Shown: positions 34,630 to 47,045 of the stretch, one piece after another | Numbering within the stretch: position 1 is the stretch's first letter | Layout of the letters: the number at the start of each line of letters is the position of its first letter | Source: Atopsyche davidsoni | Lineage: Eukaryota > Arthropoda > Insecta > Trichoptera > Hydrobiosidae | Length of the DNA stretch: 64,000 nt | NCBI GenBank assembly: GCA_022113835.1 | Contig: JAILWY010000019.1 | Span: 4,612,001 to 4,676,000 of the forward strand | Direction: 5' to 3' | Made by a program: the position numbers and the translations under genes | Notes under the pieces: generated by a model | The model's database searches: none | Seen by the model: only the letters and a program-made list of their open reading frames with translations | What the model was told of the DNA's origin: nothing

Positions 34630-37580
34630 CTTTTTTTATTTATTATTCTAACGCCGATATATTCAAGCAAACTATAAATCAAAGAATATTTACTCTATTT
34701 TAATTACGATTGTCGCTATAATATTACATTAATAATGCATTCAACAGTATTCGCAACAAATGTATTGCAAAAAAAGAAATTCAGAGCATGCTTCGATCTT
34801 GTGAGAGAACGAGTTTGGTTTTATTGCAATACTTACTATATATTTAAACATTGAGTTAAATGGTATGGATGAAAAAACATTATTTTTTTAATTTTTATGC
34901 TATTTTGACTATGCCATAATAATGTACAGATAAAAATTATTTAACTTAATCCACTGAGAATATTCCAAGGCAAATCTGTAATCGTCTCAGAAGGTAAAAT
35001 TTTAGTTTGTTAGATTAGGTTGCTTACAAACCTGTTCCGGAAATCAAATTCTCGAAGCCTCTTCATCGAGATACTCTGTTTATAAATTGAGACTCAAACT
35101 TGCGTTTTCAGTTTCAAAAAAAGACACAAGGCAGTGGCAACTTGCTTCATCCTCGTGGAGTCGATCGATCCTAAGTCCAGTCTTTACGACTTTTTATCTA
35201 TAATGTCGTACGTCTAATGGTATATTTATTGTTTAGCTCACATTCGAAAAGTCGCATCAATAACAAGTGACAACTTTCCAAATTTCATTATTGGGGATTT
35301 CACATGGAATAAAAATTCTAAATTATTGGCGAGCGACAGTGGATCGTCGGTATTTATCTGACAAATAAGAAATGCCATTAAATTATGGTGATTTCGATAG
35401 GTGAGGATTTAGAAAATACGAAAACAATATTTTAATCTAATTTTTTTTAAATTTATGTCATTGTACATCACTTCCTTAATCGCTGAATTAAAAATTGATA
35501 ATGTTTAGATTTGAGAGAATTTCTGAATTGAAAGTGATATTATAAACTGACACAAGAAAGTGGCATTGTTTATTATATACTTATAATTATTAAAATACTG
35601 CCAGTATCATAATTGTCACTCTGCTTTAAGTAAGTATTAAATCAATTTATTTTAAAAAGTACAGTAACTTAAAACTTCGAAATATCAAGAGGAATCATTT
35701 TTAAGCAAGAACTCAACCTCCTCAAGTGAAAAGTTTTATGGCTTTCTAAAGAAACGTATATTTACTGTCTGTAAAAATTATTATCCTTTACTTATCTCAT
35801 TCGTGCGTTTACCTTCAGTTTCTAAAATTCACTCACTTAAGCCTTGAGTTATTTTTACAGTTGCATAATTTAAATGGCAAAACCAAATCATCACAAAAAC
35901 ACAAGTATGATAGTTTGATGATATATTTTTTTATAATCTTATAGGTCAGTTCTATGCGAAAGAGTATTACGTATTCTCTATAACACTAAATTGCTTGGCA
36001 GAACTAAGGACTCAAATTCACTAATGATATATAGTCATGCCCCTGCATTTCTCGTTATGTGTTATTATTTTATATTTAATTTGTAGTTTAAAGAATAGCT
36101 CATACTTTCTTTAAACATTGCAACACTTGCAACGATGTTTATGCTAATTTTGGATGATGCTATGGAGAGAGGAGATCGAATAATCGCGACTCTTGTAGTC
36201 GTTATAAACACTGACAAAAAAAATATATTTCAGTCTATTATCCTAAGTATAAATTTTAGTTTTCATTTCAAATTCTTCGTACATCATAGTAAAACTACGT
36301 AAATAAGAATGTTTAGCACGAATTGGAGCAGCAAAAAGGGGAACTACAGTATAGTCAGAAACATGAAATACTGAATTAAAATAAAGGAAACTTGAGTGCA
36401 AAACAGTTGGAAGTCCCTAGCCATACCTCTTCATCACTAGTCATACAGAATCTCAAGGATACAACGAAACGGTCATTATTAATAATAGAAACAGTAAATT
36501 TTGTATATCAATTATAAAAATACATAATTGATCCAGGGAAAATGGGGTGTAATTAAATATTTTTTTTTTGAAATATTAATAAAATATTTAATCAGTGTAC
36601 AAGACATTGAAAAATAATTTGGCAACTCGTTCACGTACCTGTCTATATCCGAAAGAGATGTGCCAAAAATAAAAGAGAAAGAGCTCTCGAGTACCGGTAA
36701 TTAATCTTTCATATCTTCTTGTCTGTGCCGCGGATGCATGCCTCCATACAAGGAATACAATTTGCTGTTTTTCGTAATAAATTGATTAAAGAGAAATTTT
36801 TACAGATCTGCAAGTACTTCATCTCCGAACGCTGTCAGGTAACTGTGAAAATATAATATTAACCTTGCAAGGACTTCACTGCAGTTTATATATCAGCGGC
36901 GTGCAATTGATTTTACATCTTGAAAATATTGCAAATTGGGAATAGCGTTTTGGTTAAGGGTTGTTAAAATGTCAAAATATTATACTGCATACTGCTAGCT
37001 ATAAAAAAATATTGAATAATTCATAATACAACCTTCACAATCTGGTTTGTCATCTGCAAAATAATTAACTTCAAAGCTTTGCATCTGGTATACTAATATA
37101 GTTATAAAGCTGAAAACTATGTTAAGCAGGCCGCAGTATGTTCTGTGTGGGAATGCGACTTGGAGATTCGAAAACTTGCGTATTTAATGGAGAAATTATT
37201 TTAGGAGATTGAATGGACTAAAGATTACTTGACGAAATATTTTAAATTAAAATTTATGGAAATCTCGGCTCTGGCGACGAGTAGACAATGGGATTTCAAT
37301 CTTAGCATTGTGAGAAAAAAATCCACGAATGTTCTTTAAGGCTTGCTAATAACTTGATATATCATTTTCATGTTATTTTATATAACAATAATAATCAGAT
37401 CTGACTCTCTTACATTAAGAATATACATGCTGATTTCGTGAAATGCCAATTCAACTCCGTGTGAATATTATAACTCGTTTGTAATGTATGGTCTATTATC
37501 AACTTCACACTTTTTATCACTTTTTTAACGATGGAAAAATACTAAAATACAGTTTTGTTATAATTGAATATTTCAATTAT
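34630..37580. other. AT-rich intergenic sequence, nothing supported
   Basis: No exon, tRNA or clear repeat that I can support. Confidence 0.4.
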
Positions 37581-37586
37581 ACTTAA

Positions 37587-37703
37587 GCTGCTTCAAGTCT
37601 TCGGTACTCCGACATTTCGGTCTCCGCGCTGGGACCATCTTCAAGGATTTTGATCAACGTCTTCATAGTTCCTAAAGATGGTCCCACTCTGATGGGTATC
37701 CTG
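37587..37703. repeat. Foldback element with hammerhead-like core, copy 2
   Basis: Minus strand: CTTGAAGATGGTCCCAGCGC, GGAGACCGAAATGTCGGAG, then CTTGAAGCAGC; plus strand (37671 on): CCTAAAGATGGTCCCA then GATGGGTATCC. Same order and orientation as copy 1 at 24835. The minus core has UUGAAGA instead of CUGANGA. Confidence 0.5.
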
Positions 37704-39039
37704 CAACAATGGTGGAAACCCATTAAATAGTAAAACCATGCAATATTTCTTCAATAAGTTTACTTGCATATAACATCCAAACATAATTCTTTTGCAAAAG
37801 CTTATTTGAAAGAAATTATAAACAGATATTGAAAATTATACCCAATCAATGTTGATCGGTATTTTAATTTTTAGTTGTATTTTATTAGAAACGTATAAAT
37901 GAATATTTTTTTTTTTTTTTTTTTAAATAAAAATAAAAGTTTTGCTGTTTTTTAAAAGTAAATTTAAATGTTTTTAAACAGCATTAAATACGAATTTAAG
38001 AGCATTCGGTATAATGTTTGTATTTTGATAAATATACTTTCTAACGTTTGGTTATGTAGAAATCATTTGAACAGGTAGATTTAAAATATAGTCATAAAAT
38101 AAATACTGAGTTATGTGTTTTGTATCGATTGTTACTTTCATGTTAAAGCTCTTAGTGCAGGATGTTAATGAAAGCACTTCATGAATATTTATTCCTAGAG
38201 CCTAAACGACTTTGAACTTGCATATGGTATAGTCTATCACTTTTCGTAATCAGATGGTATAAATTATATAAGTACTAAAAACAAATTGTTGTAATGTAAC
38301 ATGGTAAATTACCTCTTACAAAATACTCATTTATTTCACTTTTTACCATTATTAATTAAAAATTCGTTGAGTAATTAAACATCAAAACAAGAAAATGCAA
38401 TAAAATTGTTCAATTAAAATCATGATAAATGTAAATGCGTATTTATGTTATTAGGAGGCAAGTTAACTACACAATCTTCATTATATTCAAACACCGTAAA
38501 TAAACAGTCACACAAAACTATAATTAACATCACGCTGTTACATTATTGTGATAGATGTTTTTTTTTTACTTTAATTCAATTTTTTTTACTAACACATAAA
38601 TATGCAATGCGTACAATTTTAATTAAAATACTCTATTTTAAAATATGTAAATGGTACAGAAATATTCGATTTATAGCGACGCAGCAAAACATAATTGTGT
38701 GTAGTTTGGTTGCAACTCATAATGGATTACAAAAACAAGTTTATTTGTGAGCTTTGCAATCTTGCACCTTAACGAATCATAGAAATCTGATATACGGTAT
38801 GAAGTAATTTACAGGAGGAACCTGGTCGTCAGTGACGGCTCGGATATCCGACTGCGTCCAAACTCAATTAATCGATGCGTTATTGATTCCGAGAGACGCA
38901 ATTACACCAACTCTTACACGACGCATGTGATCATCTCGCAAGTGATGAAAGTAAAAATAAACGCGCAGTGTCAATGCGATCGCAGGCCCGGACTAGGCGG
39001 CAGACTCATAAGAATCATCGCTCAGTAATTGATTTGGTT

Positions 39040-39150
39040 TCTTGGGTGTTGAGATATTTGATGTTTTCGGTCTGCTGTGACCATCTTGAAGGAATTGCTT
39101 GAAGTCGTCCTGAAAATCCTTTGACGATCCCAGCATGGGGGCCGAAAAGC
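39040..39150. repeat. Foldback element with hammerhead-like core, copy 3
   Basis: Minus strand (39092 to 39061): CTTCAAGATGGTCACAGCAG then ACCGAAAACATC. Plus strand (39112 on): CCTTTGACGATCCCAGCATG then GGGGCCGAAAAGC. Inverted motif pair as in the other copies; each retains the hairpin followed by GAAA. Confidence 0.45.
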
Positions 39151-39334
39151 ACAAACAGCTTAACACTAAAGCATAAGTTCCCAAAGTGGTCAATATCGAA
39201 CCCCAGGGGTTGATGACGGCGGAAAATTAAATCCATGAACTGTAAATGGGGGTCTACGATAGTGGATCCCTTTTAGGCAGGTTATCACCAAAATACCACA
39301 GTGGGTTATCAATCCATACGGTTAAATTGAAGAA

Positions 39335-39664
39335 TCGGAAGTCATTCTACAAGAAGAACTGATAGGAATAAGCACTAATAAAGAACTTAAGGTGCAGTTT
39401 AGAAAGGGATACCAGCAATTTTGGCTTCAGAGATACATACCTGCTATTTATCCTGCATTATGAACTATCGTAAGAGGGTTTTTGGTAGCTTTTCCATTTT
39501 CACTCCTCGTGGAAAGTGGTTTCAGTGCGGTTGCCATTCTTCTTACAAAAAAAGAAAAATATTGGAAATCACTGAGCGAGGAGATTTAAAGTTAAATCTG
39601 ACTTATTTGGAGCCAAATATTGAAAATTTGCTATCAAAGCATCAGACCCATCCCTCCCATTAAA
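39335..39664 (+). pseudogene. hAT (ZBED5-like) transposase remnant
   Basis: Reads EELIGISTNKELKVQFRKGY, QQFWLQRYIPAIYPAL, a stop, then LVESGFSAVAILLTKK and, after a frameshift, ILEITERGDLKLNLTYLEPN … LSKHQTHPSH-stop. This is the C-terminal dimerisation region of ZBED5-type domesticated or active hAT transposases. One in-frame stop and one frameshift show it is dead. Confidence 0.75.
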
Positions 39665-39878
39665 TGTCTTGATTTTTTTTGTGAATGTTACTTTATTTGC
39701 ATTTTGTGTGTTTTTATTTATAAAGGTATACAGTAAAACCTCGATATAACGGAGCCCTGTTTATATGATGATATAACGGACAAAAAATCCGGTCAAATGT
39801 AAAAATTCAATATTAGCTAAGCAGGGGGTCTATGAAAAACAGGAAAACTCGACAAGGGGTAGAGTTTGGGGACCTCTG
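39665..39878 (+). mobile_element. hAT right end with nested pogo-like end
   Basis: The hAT remnant upstream ends at about 39878 in agagtttggggacctctg, whose complement CAGAGGTCCCCAAACTCT is a typical hAT terminus. Inside it, CAGTAAAACCTCGATATAAC at 39731, preceded by TA, is one end of a pogo/Tigger-type element; its other end is not seen. Confidence 0.55.
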
Positions 39879-39899
39879 CACTAAAGAAATCTAATTTAC

Positions 39900-41030
39900 T
39901 CATAATAACGGCTGCCAAAACCTACAAACAAATTCATCGTAATTATCATATACAATATACAGTGCCCAATTTTTATAACGCAAATTGAAAAAAATTCAAA
40001 ATAATTTAAGTCAGTCGCTGTAATATGTCCTCGTCGAAGTGAATTCAATGGCGTGAAACCCAACTTCACATTTTATGATTTTACAACCTTTCCGCCTGTA
40101 ATGATAACTAGAAAGCGAGCTATGGTATAAGCGTATTACCCGTAATAAAAAAAATGATATATTTTAGTGAATAACTTTGAATGAGATGATATATTATATT
40201 AAACTGAGCCACGTAATCATTCGTTATAAATGATGCATTCATTAATTAACGACGTCGAAACAAAATTGTTAGTTTAGATTTTATAAACCATAAGTGAGCT
40301 CTTATAAGACTATAGTGTTAAAAAATGAGTATGCTGCTTCTAAATGATTCATTTTATTGTTATTTTTTTTAAAGATGCACGTTTCCTTTATACTACTGTA
40401 TAATTATTTATTAAAAAATATTTAAGAATTAAATTTAATATAATTTTATCAAAAGTATATAAAAAATTATAAGATCATTTGAATGTATAAAAAAGGTGGA
40501 CAACCACGAATTTTATACCTCTGATTTTATCACATTAGCTCAATAACTGAGTAAAAAATGCATTTTTACAAATTTATTGAATATGTATTTAAAATCATAG
40601 GTATATGAATATGTATTTAAAGCTCGGTGATCTTAACATGCATTCGATAAATTTATAACACACAAACTTGAAATACAGCATCCGGCTCTGTAGGATGAAA
40701 GTGGAAGTTTGCGATCTTGAAACATCGGACCTCGGAGGGGGGATCTTTAATGGGAATATTCGAAATGAGTGAAGCTCGCAAAAAATAAAATATGACTTGT
40801 ACGCTTCAGCAAGCGAAATATTCAAAATACCCTGCACAATGATAATATGATAACATGAGGAAAGCCTGTAAAGCTTCAGGTAACTCCGCAATACAAACAT
40901 ATACAATATTTATGCGGCAGAAATGTGGCTATATGAGTCTTGCACATAACGCGCAAATAATGATAACTGCATCTTCTGCATATTCCAAGGAAAAATCGAA
41001 GCAAAACGGCGCATTGGAAGCGGGAAGTTA
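39900..41030. other. AT-rich intergenic sequence upstream of promoter
   Basis: No gene supported. GC content rises from about 40990 into the island that holds the promoter at 41201. Confidence 0.4.
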
Positions 41031-41200
41031 TCGTGGATGCGGAATTCGCGCAAGATCGGGTGTGCGGCCGAATCGGTGAGTCTGACCCAGGGATTGAGAT
41101 GGAGTGTGGTGTGGCAGTGTGGTGAATTTCACGCAAGAGTGTCGTGTTCGCGGCTCTCGACCACTGCCGGCCGGACGCGGCGCGGGAGGACACTGCCGAT

Positions 41201-41236
41201 TATAACGGACGAGCAGAACGAAAGTGAATCAGTTTG
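41201..41236 (+). promoter_or_regulatory. TATA + initiator promoter of the 48-kb cuticle gene
   Basis: TATAA at 41201-41205 and an arthropod initiator TCAGTT at 41229-41234. Taking the A at 41231 as +1 puts the TATA box at -30, the canonical spacing. The surroundings are a local GC-rich island. A donor of consensus type (GTGAGT) follows 35 nt downstream, as expected for a short non-coding first exon. Confidence 0.6.
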
Positions 41237-41265
41237 GTCTCGCAGCTCGCCGAGAGACGCCGCGC
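41231..41265 (+). other. Candidate 5' non-coding exon of the 48-kb cuticle gene
   Basis: Thirty-five nucleotides from the initiator A to a strong donor (cgcgc|gtgagtac). It has no ATG. The partner acceptor would be at 48460-48461 (tattgtttcag), so exon 2 starts at 48462, 19 nt before the ATG at 48481, leaving a 7.2-kb first intron. Inferred from signals only; no other gene lies between on this strand. Confidence 0.5.
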
Positions 41266-41576
41266 GTGAGTACCCCAAGCACCTCCCCTTTCACTGGCCC
41301 GCGGGCACCACACGTGACATCTGCGGATTTTTTTTCCCACGAATTTTTCATCGACTCATCCGATAATTTGGTTTTGTGATTTTTTTCGATTGCGTGTTTT
41401 CTAATTTGGATCCACCGATTTTGATGGTAATTATTTTTTACGGTTAATATTGACTTATTCTGTGTCATTGTTGGCTTGCGCTTCCCTTTTGTATTTGCTA
41501 TGATAGAATGATCCTTTAAATTTGTATGTACATTGATAATGATTAAGTACATTTTTTCAAATATTGAATATTGATT

Positions 41577-41852
41577 TTTTTTTTTTTTTTATATTTATGA
41601 TAGGTACCTTGCTTGTTATATACAAGGTATTTCGTCACAATTTGGGGAAACTTTCCAAACTAGTCGATCGAATTGATCTTTAAATGGGAGGGACTGATGC
41701 TACACCCCCTGGTTTATCTTTTTTATGGTTCCGATAACATGCTTCAAGAAGCCATCCAGTGACTTCATCAACTGTGGGTGTCTCGCCACTGACTTCAGGT
41801 CATCCAGGCACAGACCTTCCTGTCGGCATTGGCTCTCCAGTTGGTGTCTCTG
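41577..41852 (-). mobile_element. 5'-truncated non-LTR retrotransposon, 17-bp TSD
   Basis: Flanked by identical 17-mers aatattgaatattgatt (41560-41576 and 41853-41869). On the minus strand it is an open coding end (LESQCRQEGLCLDDLKSVAR, then HPQLMKSLDGFLKH … KKINQGV-stop), a short 3' untranslated region and a 14-base A tail next to the duplication. The uninterrupted opposite arm shows the pre-insertion site. Small size and intact tail suggest a fairly recent insertion. Confidence 0.8.
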
Positions 41853-41896
41853 AATATTGAATATTGATTAAAGAAACTCTTAAAAAAATATAATCG

Positions 41897-41969
41897 TGAT
41901 TTGTGTGGGATTTGAACCCACATCCTCAAGCTTACAAGGCCGGTGCATTACCAATTATACTAACGAACC
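41897..41969 (-). tRNA. tRNA-Thr(UGU)-like sequence, left arm
   Basis: Folds as a tRNA: acceptor GGTTCGT/ACAAATC (one G-U pair, one C-A mismatch), D stem GTAT/ATGC, anticodon loop CTTGTAA (anticodon UGU), T arm GTGGG-TTCAAAT-CCCAC. The anticodon stem CCGGC/GCTTG has one mismatch. It lies in a repeat arm, so I regard it as tRNA-derived repeat or pseudogene rather than a working tRNA gene. Confidence 0.35.
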
Positions 41970-42028
41970 ACTAGTAATGAAATTCATTTATAGAATATGA
42001 TTGTTAAAAATTCTTGCCTAGTACTAGT

Positions 42029-42101
42029 GATTCGTTGGTATAATTGGTGATGCACCAGCCATGTAAGCTTGGGGATGTGGGTTCAAATCCCACACAAATC
42101 A
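42029..42101 (+). tRNA. tRNA-Thr-like sequence, right arm
   Basis: Mirror copy of the one at 41897: acceptor GATTCGT/ACAAATC, A box tggtataattgg, T arm GTGGG-TTCAAAT-CCCAC. Its anticodon loop reads CATGTAA, lacking U33, so it is more decayed than the left copy. Probably a repeat-borne pseudogene. Confidence 0.3.
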
Positions 42102-42309
42102 CGATGATATTTTTCTAAGAGTTTCTTTAATCAATTTTTAATATTTGAAAAAATGTACTTAATCATTATCAATCGATCAAACCTGTATAGGCAAAAATCG
42201 TACTTCCTGTGAGACGGTCTTCACAAAAATCAATAATATATTGTATGTACATATTTATGTCTTATGAATTTCAACTTTCGTTGGTAACTAACAATACAAA
42301 AATCATGAA

Positions 42310-42316
<7 letters not shown>

Positions 42317-42366
<50 letters not shown>
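42317..42366. repeat. (TA)n(TG)n compound microsatellite
   Basis: About 12 TA units followed directly by about 13 TG units. Confidence 0.9.
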
Positions 42367-42369
42367 ATT

Positions 42370-45300
42370 TGCGCAGGCGCTTGCATAGTAACTTAAATGA
42401 AAATGCATTTTGCAAAAAAACTTCTTGCCAACAAGATCGTACCACAAGGGTGTTTGCAGCGCGCTGGTCTTTTATATTTATTCAATCCGACAATTCTGGC
42501 CTTCAATGCTGTGTATTTTGAATGAATTTTAAGGCAATTGCATTTAAATTCGTACATAACTAATTCACATGTCGATGGCTGAACTTTTGGGGAAAAATAT
42601 CAATCGCAAGCCGAGAAAACTCTAGAATAGATAATCTATGATATTAAGAAAATTGCAATGTATTTCAATCAGGAATTTCATGTTGTTGAACTATTAAAAT
42701 TACTTACAATTTAAATCATACACTATAATAGCTGTATCATATACTCTAATGACACACACAACTTTCATAAAATGTATTCACGATTTTATTCTTTATCGCC
42801 AGTATTATTGACTAATATTACTCGAGTGTTAATAAAAACTTCGTTAAGTGATTGTTCGTACATAATTATCGTAAAATTTGCAATGCGTTTGTCTGAAATT
42901 AATTTTTAAATTAAGCAAATAATCGTTATTGCAGATTGGCACTCTTCACACTTGTTAATAATTATTCTGTTACAAAAACAGATACTTGAAAAAATGTTTA
43001 ATATTTTTGCACGTTGATAGATACCGAAAATTACGAATCGGTCCTGATTAATTTCTTTCATCACTTTATATTAATAAAGAATAAAGCTATGCTAAAAGTA
43101 TTATTAGAATATAAACTTTTTTCTTAAGTATGCAAAAAATATCACTGTGCAATCAGTCTATTATATAATTTCACAGGTTTTAGTAAATATAATTGTTAAT
43201 AAAGCGTTTCGGATCCGGTGTTAATTCATAAAAAAACATGTGTAACATTAATTAAAAATTGATGCGGTTGAATAACTATTAAAATATTCATTGTATGATA
43301 AAATCATTTTATCAGAGTTGATTATACATATTTGAATAATTCCGTGTTTTTTCTGGCAGCCCATCAGATGCTTTGTATATATTCTTCGTGTAGTAATTAA
43401 ACTCCGTCAAATTATAAACTTTCTTGCTTGCCACCGAAAAGTCCATCCTTCAATTATGAAATACAAAAAAAAAATAACAATACAGCGCACGCATTCCAAG
43501 GTTGTAACATACTATACGCAATTTCATTTTTCGAGGCTGACTTTACCCTCTTTCAAGTATATTTAAATACTCAGGTTTTTAAAATAGTAGCATGCTGTTT
43601 GTATAAACATTCATACTTTATTATGCAATATTAATATTATCAGTGCTCTTAAAGTATATATTTCCACTCGTTTTAAAAATATATTTCAATGTTTTTTTAT
43701 ATATACAATTATGGTAAAAATATGAGAATTATAAACTTAATAATTACACAAACTTTTAAATGAATTTGGTCAGATTTTTAGTAAAGAAGTCAATATATGT
43801 GTGTTCGCAAGTTTTTTCAAAAGTATTATGCCACGTTTTTACAAAATAAAATGGACCACTCAGAAATTAATAAAGAACACGAATAAAGATTGACTTTTTT
43901 CGTTCAATGCAATTATTTGAAGATGGCCCCAGAACCGACAGCGAAACGTTGAAACGCTAAATAAGTAAAAACGCGGCCTTACAACGAAGAACCGAATTTA
44001 AAAAGTAAACATTTAAAAAGCTCTTGAAATTGACTTTTCAAAGCATGTTTGTTTAAAAAGAATTTAACTTTTATTCCTTCTCAAAAAAATTCACTCACGA
44101 GTCTGGCAAGAGTTTGACAAAAAAAATTAAATACAATAATCAATATCATGTTTTAAAGCGAATCTTTATTTTAAACAGTGCAATTTTTTTTAAATTTATA
44201 TTAATTATAATGTTTACGGCATTTTTTTTTTATGACATTTTTTTTCTCTCTTGTGTTGTTTTGAATAAATAACCAACTTGACCAGTACAGTAGAAACTGG
44301 TCTGAATGTCTGAAGTGTACTATAGCCAGCTGTCAGCTCGACCGGCGCAGGCCAGGCATTTCTTTTAACTGTAATTGTTCATAACTGTTTTGATTTACAT
44401 TTTTTAACATAAATTTGGACAAAATGATAACAGTGTAATGTTAGGCTTACATATGTGGAGTAACTACCTTTTAAAACCTAATAAATACATTAGATAATCT
44501 CACTACTTAGACGTTAACTGTCTCTGGATTTCTTGAGTATAATAAATGGTATTCATGCTGTTACCAGTCATGAATTTCGATACATGACGATAACTATCGA
44601 AAAATTGTATTATTTACATTTTAAAATATAAACTTTTGACGGCACAAATTCAAATTTCAAATTTATTTTTAAAATATTAGCTGAAATCAAGAAGAGCTCC
44701 GCATACAAAATACGTTCTTTCTGCTTACCCCTGTGCAACATTTTTTTGATAAATATCACCCTGTGGCATTAGAGAATTTTAAAAATTTCGGTGTACATCT
44801 CAATCTAGCACTGAAAGAAAATTCGTTATAATTTATTATTATCAGATAGGTCACATTGTCATGTTTATTTGTTTACCACAAACCGCTGGAGCAGCTCGAC
44901 GGCTGTACATAAACTGCTCGCATTAAGGTGTTCTAATGCGTGAACCTGAATGATAAAGAGTGCCTATTACATAAATAGCTTACTTTCGTTTTTACAGATT
45001 CATGAACAAAGCTCTCTTGGCCATTTCTCCATCTGATAACGAGACCGGCTTGCTCACGTCAAAAATCCTATTATCTCAGTGTCGTCATAGCCAGGGAAAA
45101 AGACAAAGAATCAAGCCGTGAGCATTTAACCGAATTTGAACTGCACCCGCGTTGAAATTTTTTTTTATAGGCTTGTGAGATAATCGTTGGAGCTACGAAT
45201 GTATAAGCAATTAAACTGTAGATTCTTTGCACGTTAGATAAAATACATTTCATGTGTATAGACCATGTATCGATATTCGGGTCATATCTACAGTTCTGAT
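42370..45300. other. AT-rich intronic sequence
   Basis: No exon supported. The plus strand at 43917-43960 has TTTGAAGATGGCCCCAGAAC, then GACAGCGAAACG, flanked by complementary ttattt/aaataa, a single hammerhead-like motif without an inverted partner. Confidence 0.4.
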
Positions 45301-45301
45301 T

Positions 45302-45331
45302 AAACTATGCCACTTGACCGTGGCATAGTTT
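45302..45331. repeat. Perfect 12-bp hairpin
   Basis: AAACTATGCCAC and GTGGCATAGTTT are exactly complementary and separated by six bases. No T run or other context explains it. Confidence 0.6.
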
Positions 45332-46794
45332 CTAGCAGTTACAAGTGAACTTAATTAGCGAATCTTAATAAAAGATCTCCAGGTTTTATCTCATCCACAA
45401 CCAAATTGGACTTCAAAATCTATTAACTCTATATCCTGAGAAATTAACGTGTCAAAAACGTGATGTATGCACACTGCGTGAAAACAGAGCGTTTCACGTG
45501 TTGATATGAAATCAGATTAACGTCGCCCACCGTATCGGTCGTTTGCGATCGGGGAATTCTATAATTACTACCGTGAAAAGTGACTTTGAACGTCATTTTT
45601 TTATTTCTTGATGCGTCATAGTGACGTCAGCATATAAGGGGCGTTCAATAAGCAGTCGTGAGATTCTTATGCTCGTTAATTAGATTTATATCTACAGCTC
45701 TCGTTTATAAGCCATACAATGGATAATCCAGGTTTCTGTGTTTCTAGTTTCATTGCGTTTAAATAAAACACGTTTCGATTACTTCAAAATTAAAAGTTTC
45801 TTCTTGAGATTTGCAGATCGCGTTTTAGTTTCAGGACGGTCAGTTGGAAAAAATCTGTTGATTTTTCTAGTCGTTTCATGTGTGTAAACCAAAATAAAAA
45901 AATGTAAGCATTCATTTCAAAAACCTAATCACCGTGCCCATAGAAAATACCGTCGGTTGTATATTTAAACTATCCAATCCCAGTGCTATTCGAGTGCACC
46001 CCGCAAGCCGCCTGGTTGTTAACACCTTGCTCAATGCTCATACAAAAAACTTTCCCTCTCGGAAATAGCTGCACAAAAATACTTCACAGGTCGGAAAATC
46101 TATACAAATATAGAAACGTAGAAAGCAGACGACGTGTTTTTTTTTTATTGTCTACAGTCACCTAATGAACGAGGTGACAGTTTAAATAACGACAAGTTTT
46201 AAGACTGTGAGAAACCGTATTAAAGAGCTCGTAAGTTTACTCAGTTCGGTTCTTAGTTTCTTACGTTTTGTTTTAAACAAATTCTGATATCAAATAAACA
46301 CGACTGCCTCTACCCTGTTTTTGTTTGAAATGTTTTTAAACCAGTAATTAACCAGAAACGAACTTGTTTTACAATGGCATTATTATAATATTTTTAATTG
46401 GATTCCGAATTCAATGAAACCTGTTATAATTTTACATTTTTCAAGTAGATTGTTTCCAAAGTGATTTATGTTTTGAGTTTTTTTGTTCGTATAATCTCAT
46501 TTAAACCATTCATTGTCGTCTGGTTTCTAAATTTTTCCCTCTGATAATGTCATCGTAGATGCATCTTGATTGACCAAAACATTTGGAAAATGACGGTCAA
46601 TTTCAAGTATGAAATAAAGTAATATGTAGCAAAACTGTTTTTTTTATATATATGGAATGGGGGAGATCAATTGGAGAGAATCTCTCAGCCAACATTTGAA
46701 ATCTACGAATAGAGGATACTTACATCAGATGATTTGATACAAAATAAAATAAAATCTCCCACGTATATTGTCAGATTAAGCAGATTATTTAGAG

Positions 46795-47045
46795 CGTTTA
46801 GCCGGCTTGGTAGAAAGCAGATGACACTAAGATTGCGACCCCGAGGTCCCGGGTTCAGGTCCCACGCCTGGGCCGGGCGCCTCTACTAATTAACGCATTC
46901 ACCGTCGGGTGTTGTCTTATCAGTAGAAATAAATCAGGCAGTACGCAAGAATAGCGCTCCGGCTTCCATGCACACATGGACTACTCGAGATCCAATTACT
47001 TAAGGCTTGAGTTGGCGAGCTGTACTTTTCAGTTGAAAAAAATTA
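46795..47045 (+). mobile_element. SINE-like element
   Basis: gccggcttggtagaaagcag resembles an A box and cccgggttcaggtccc a B box; a tRNA-unrelated body follows, ending in a short A run (gttgaaaaaaa) at about 47040. No target duplication is obvious. Confidence 0.45.

Larger units (their letters stand above)
41531..42177. mobile_element. Long inverted repeat with paired tRNA-Thr-like units
   Basis: Left arm (41531-41576 plus 41870-41976) and right arm (42022-42177) are about 93% complementary by eye, with a 45-bp spacer. Each arm carries a 73-nt tRNA-like sequence with a consensus A box and a perfect B box (ggttcaaatcc). The left arm is split by a 276-bp insertion at 41577-41852. Confidence 0.75.

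Noticed and set aside
41897..42101. Two working tRNA-Thr genes
   Set aside because: Acceptor and anticodon-stem mismatches, loss of U33 in one copy, and location within palindromic repeat arms make a repeat origin more likely; kept only as low-confidence tRNA-like features.
46795..46880. tRNA gene at the SINE head
   Set aside because: B box deviates (ggttcaggtcc) and the acceptor ends do not pair.
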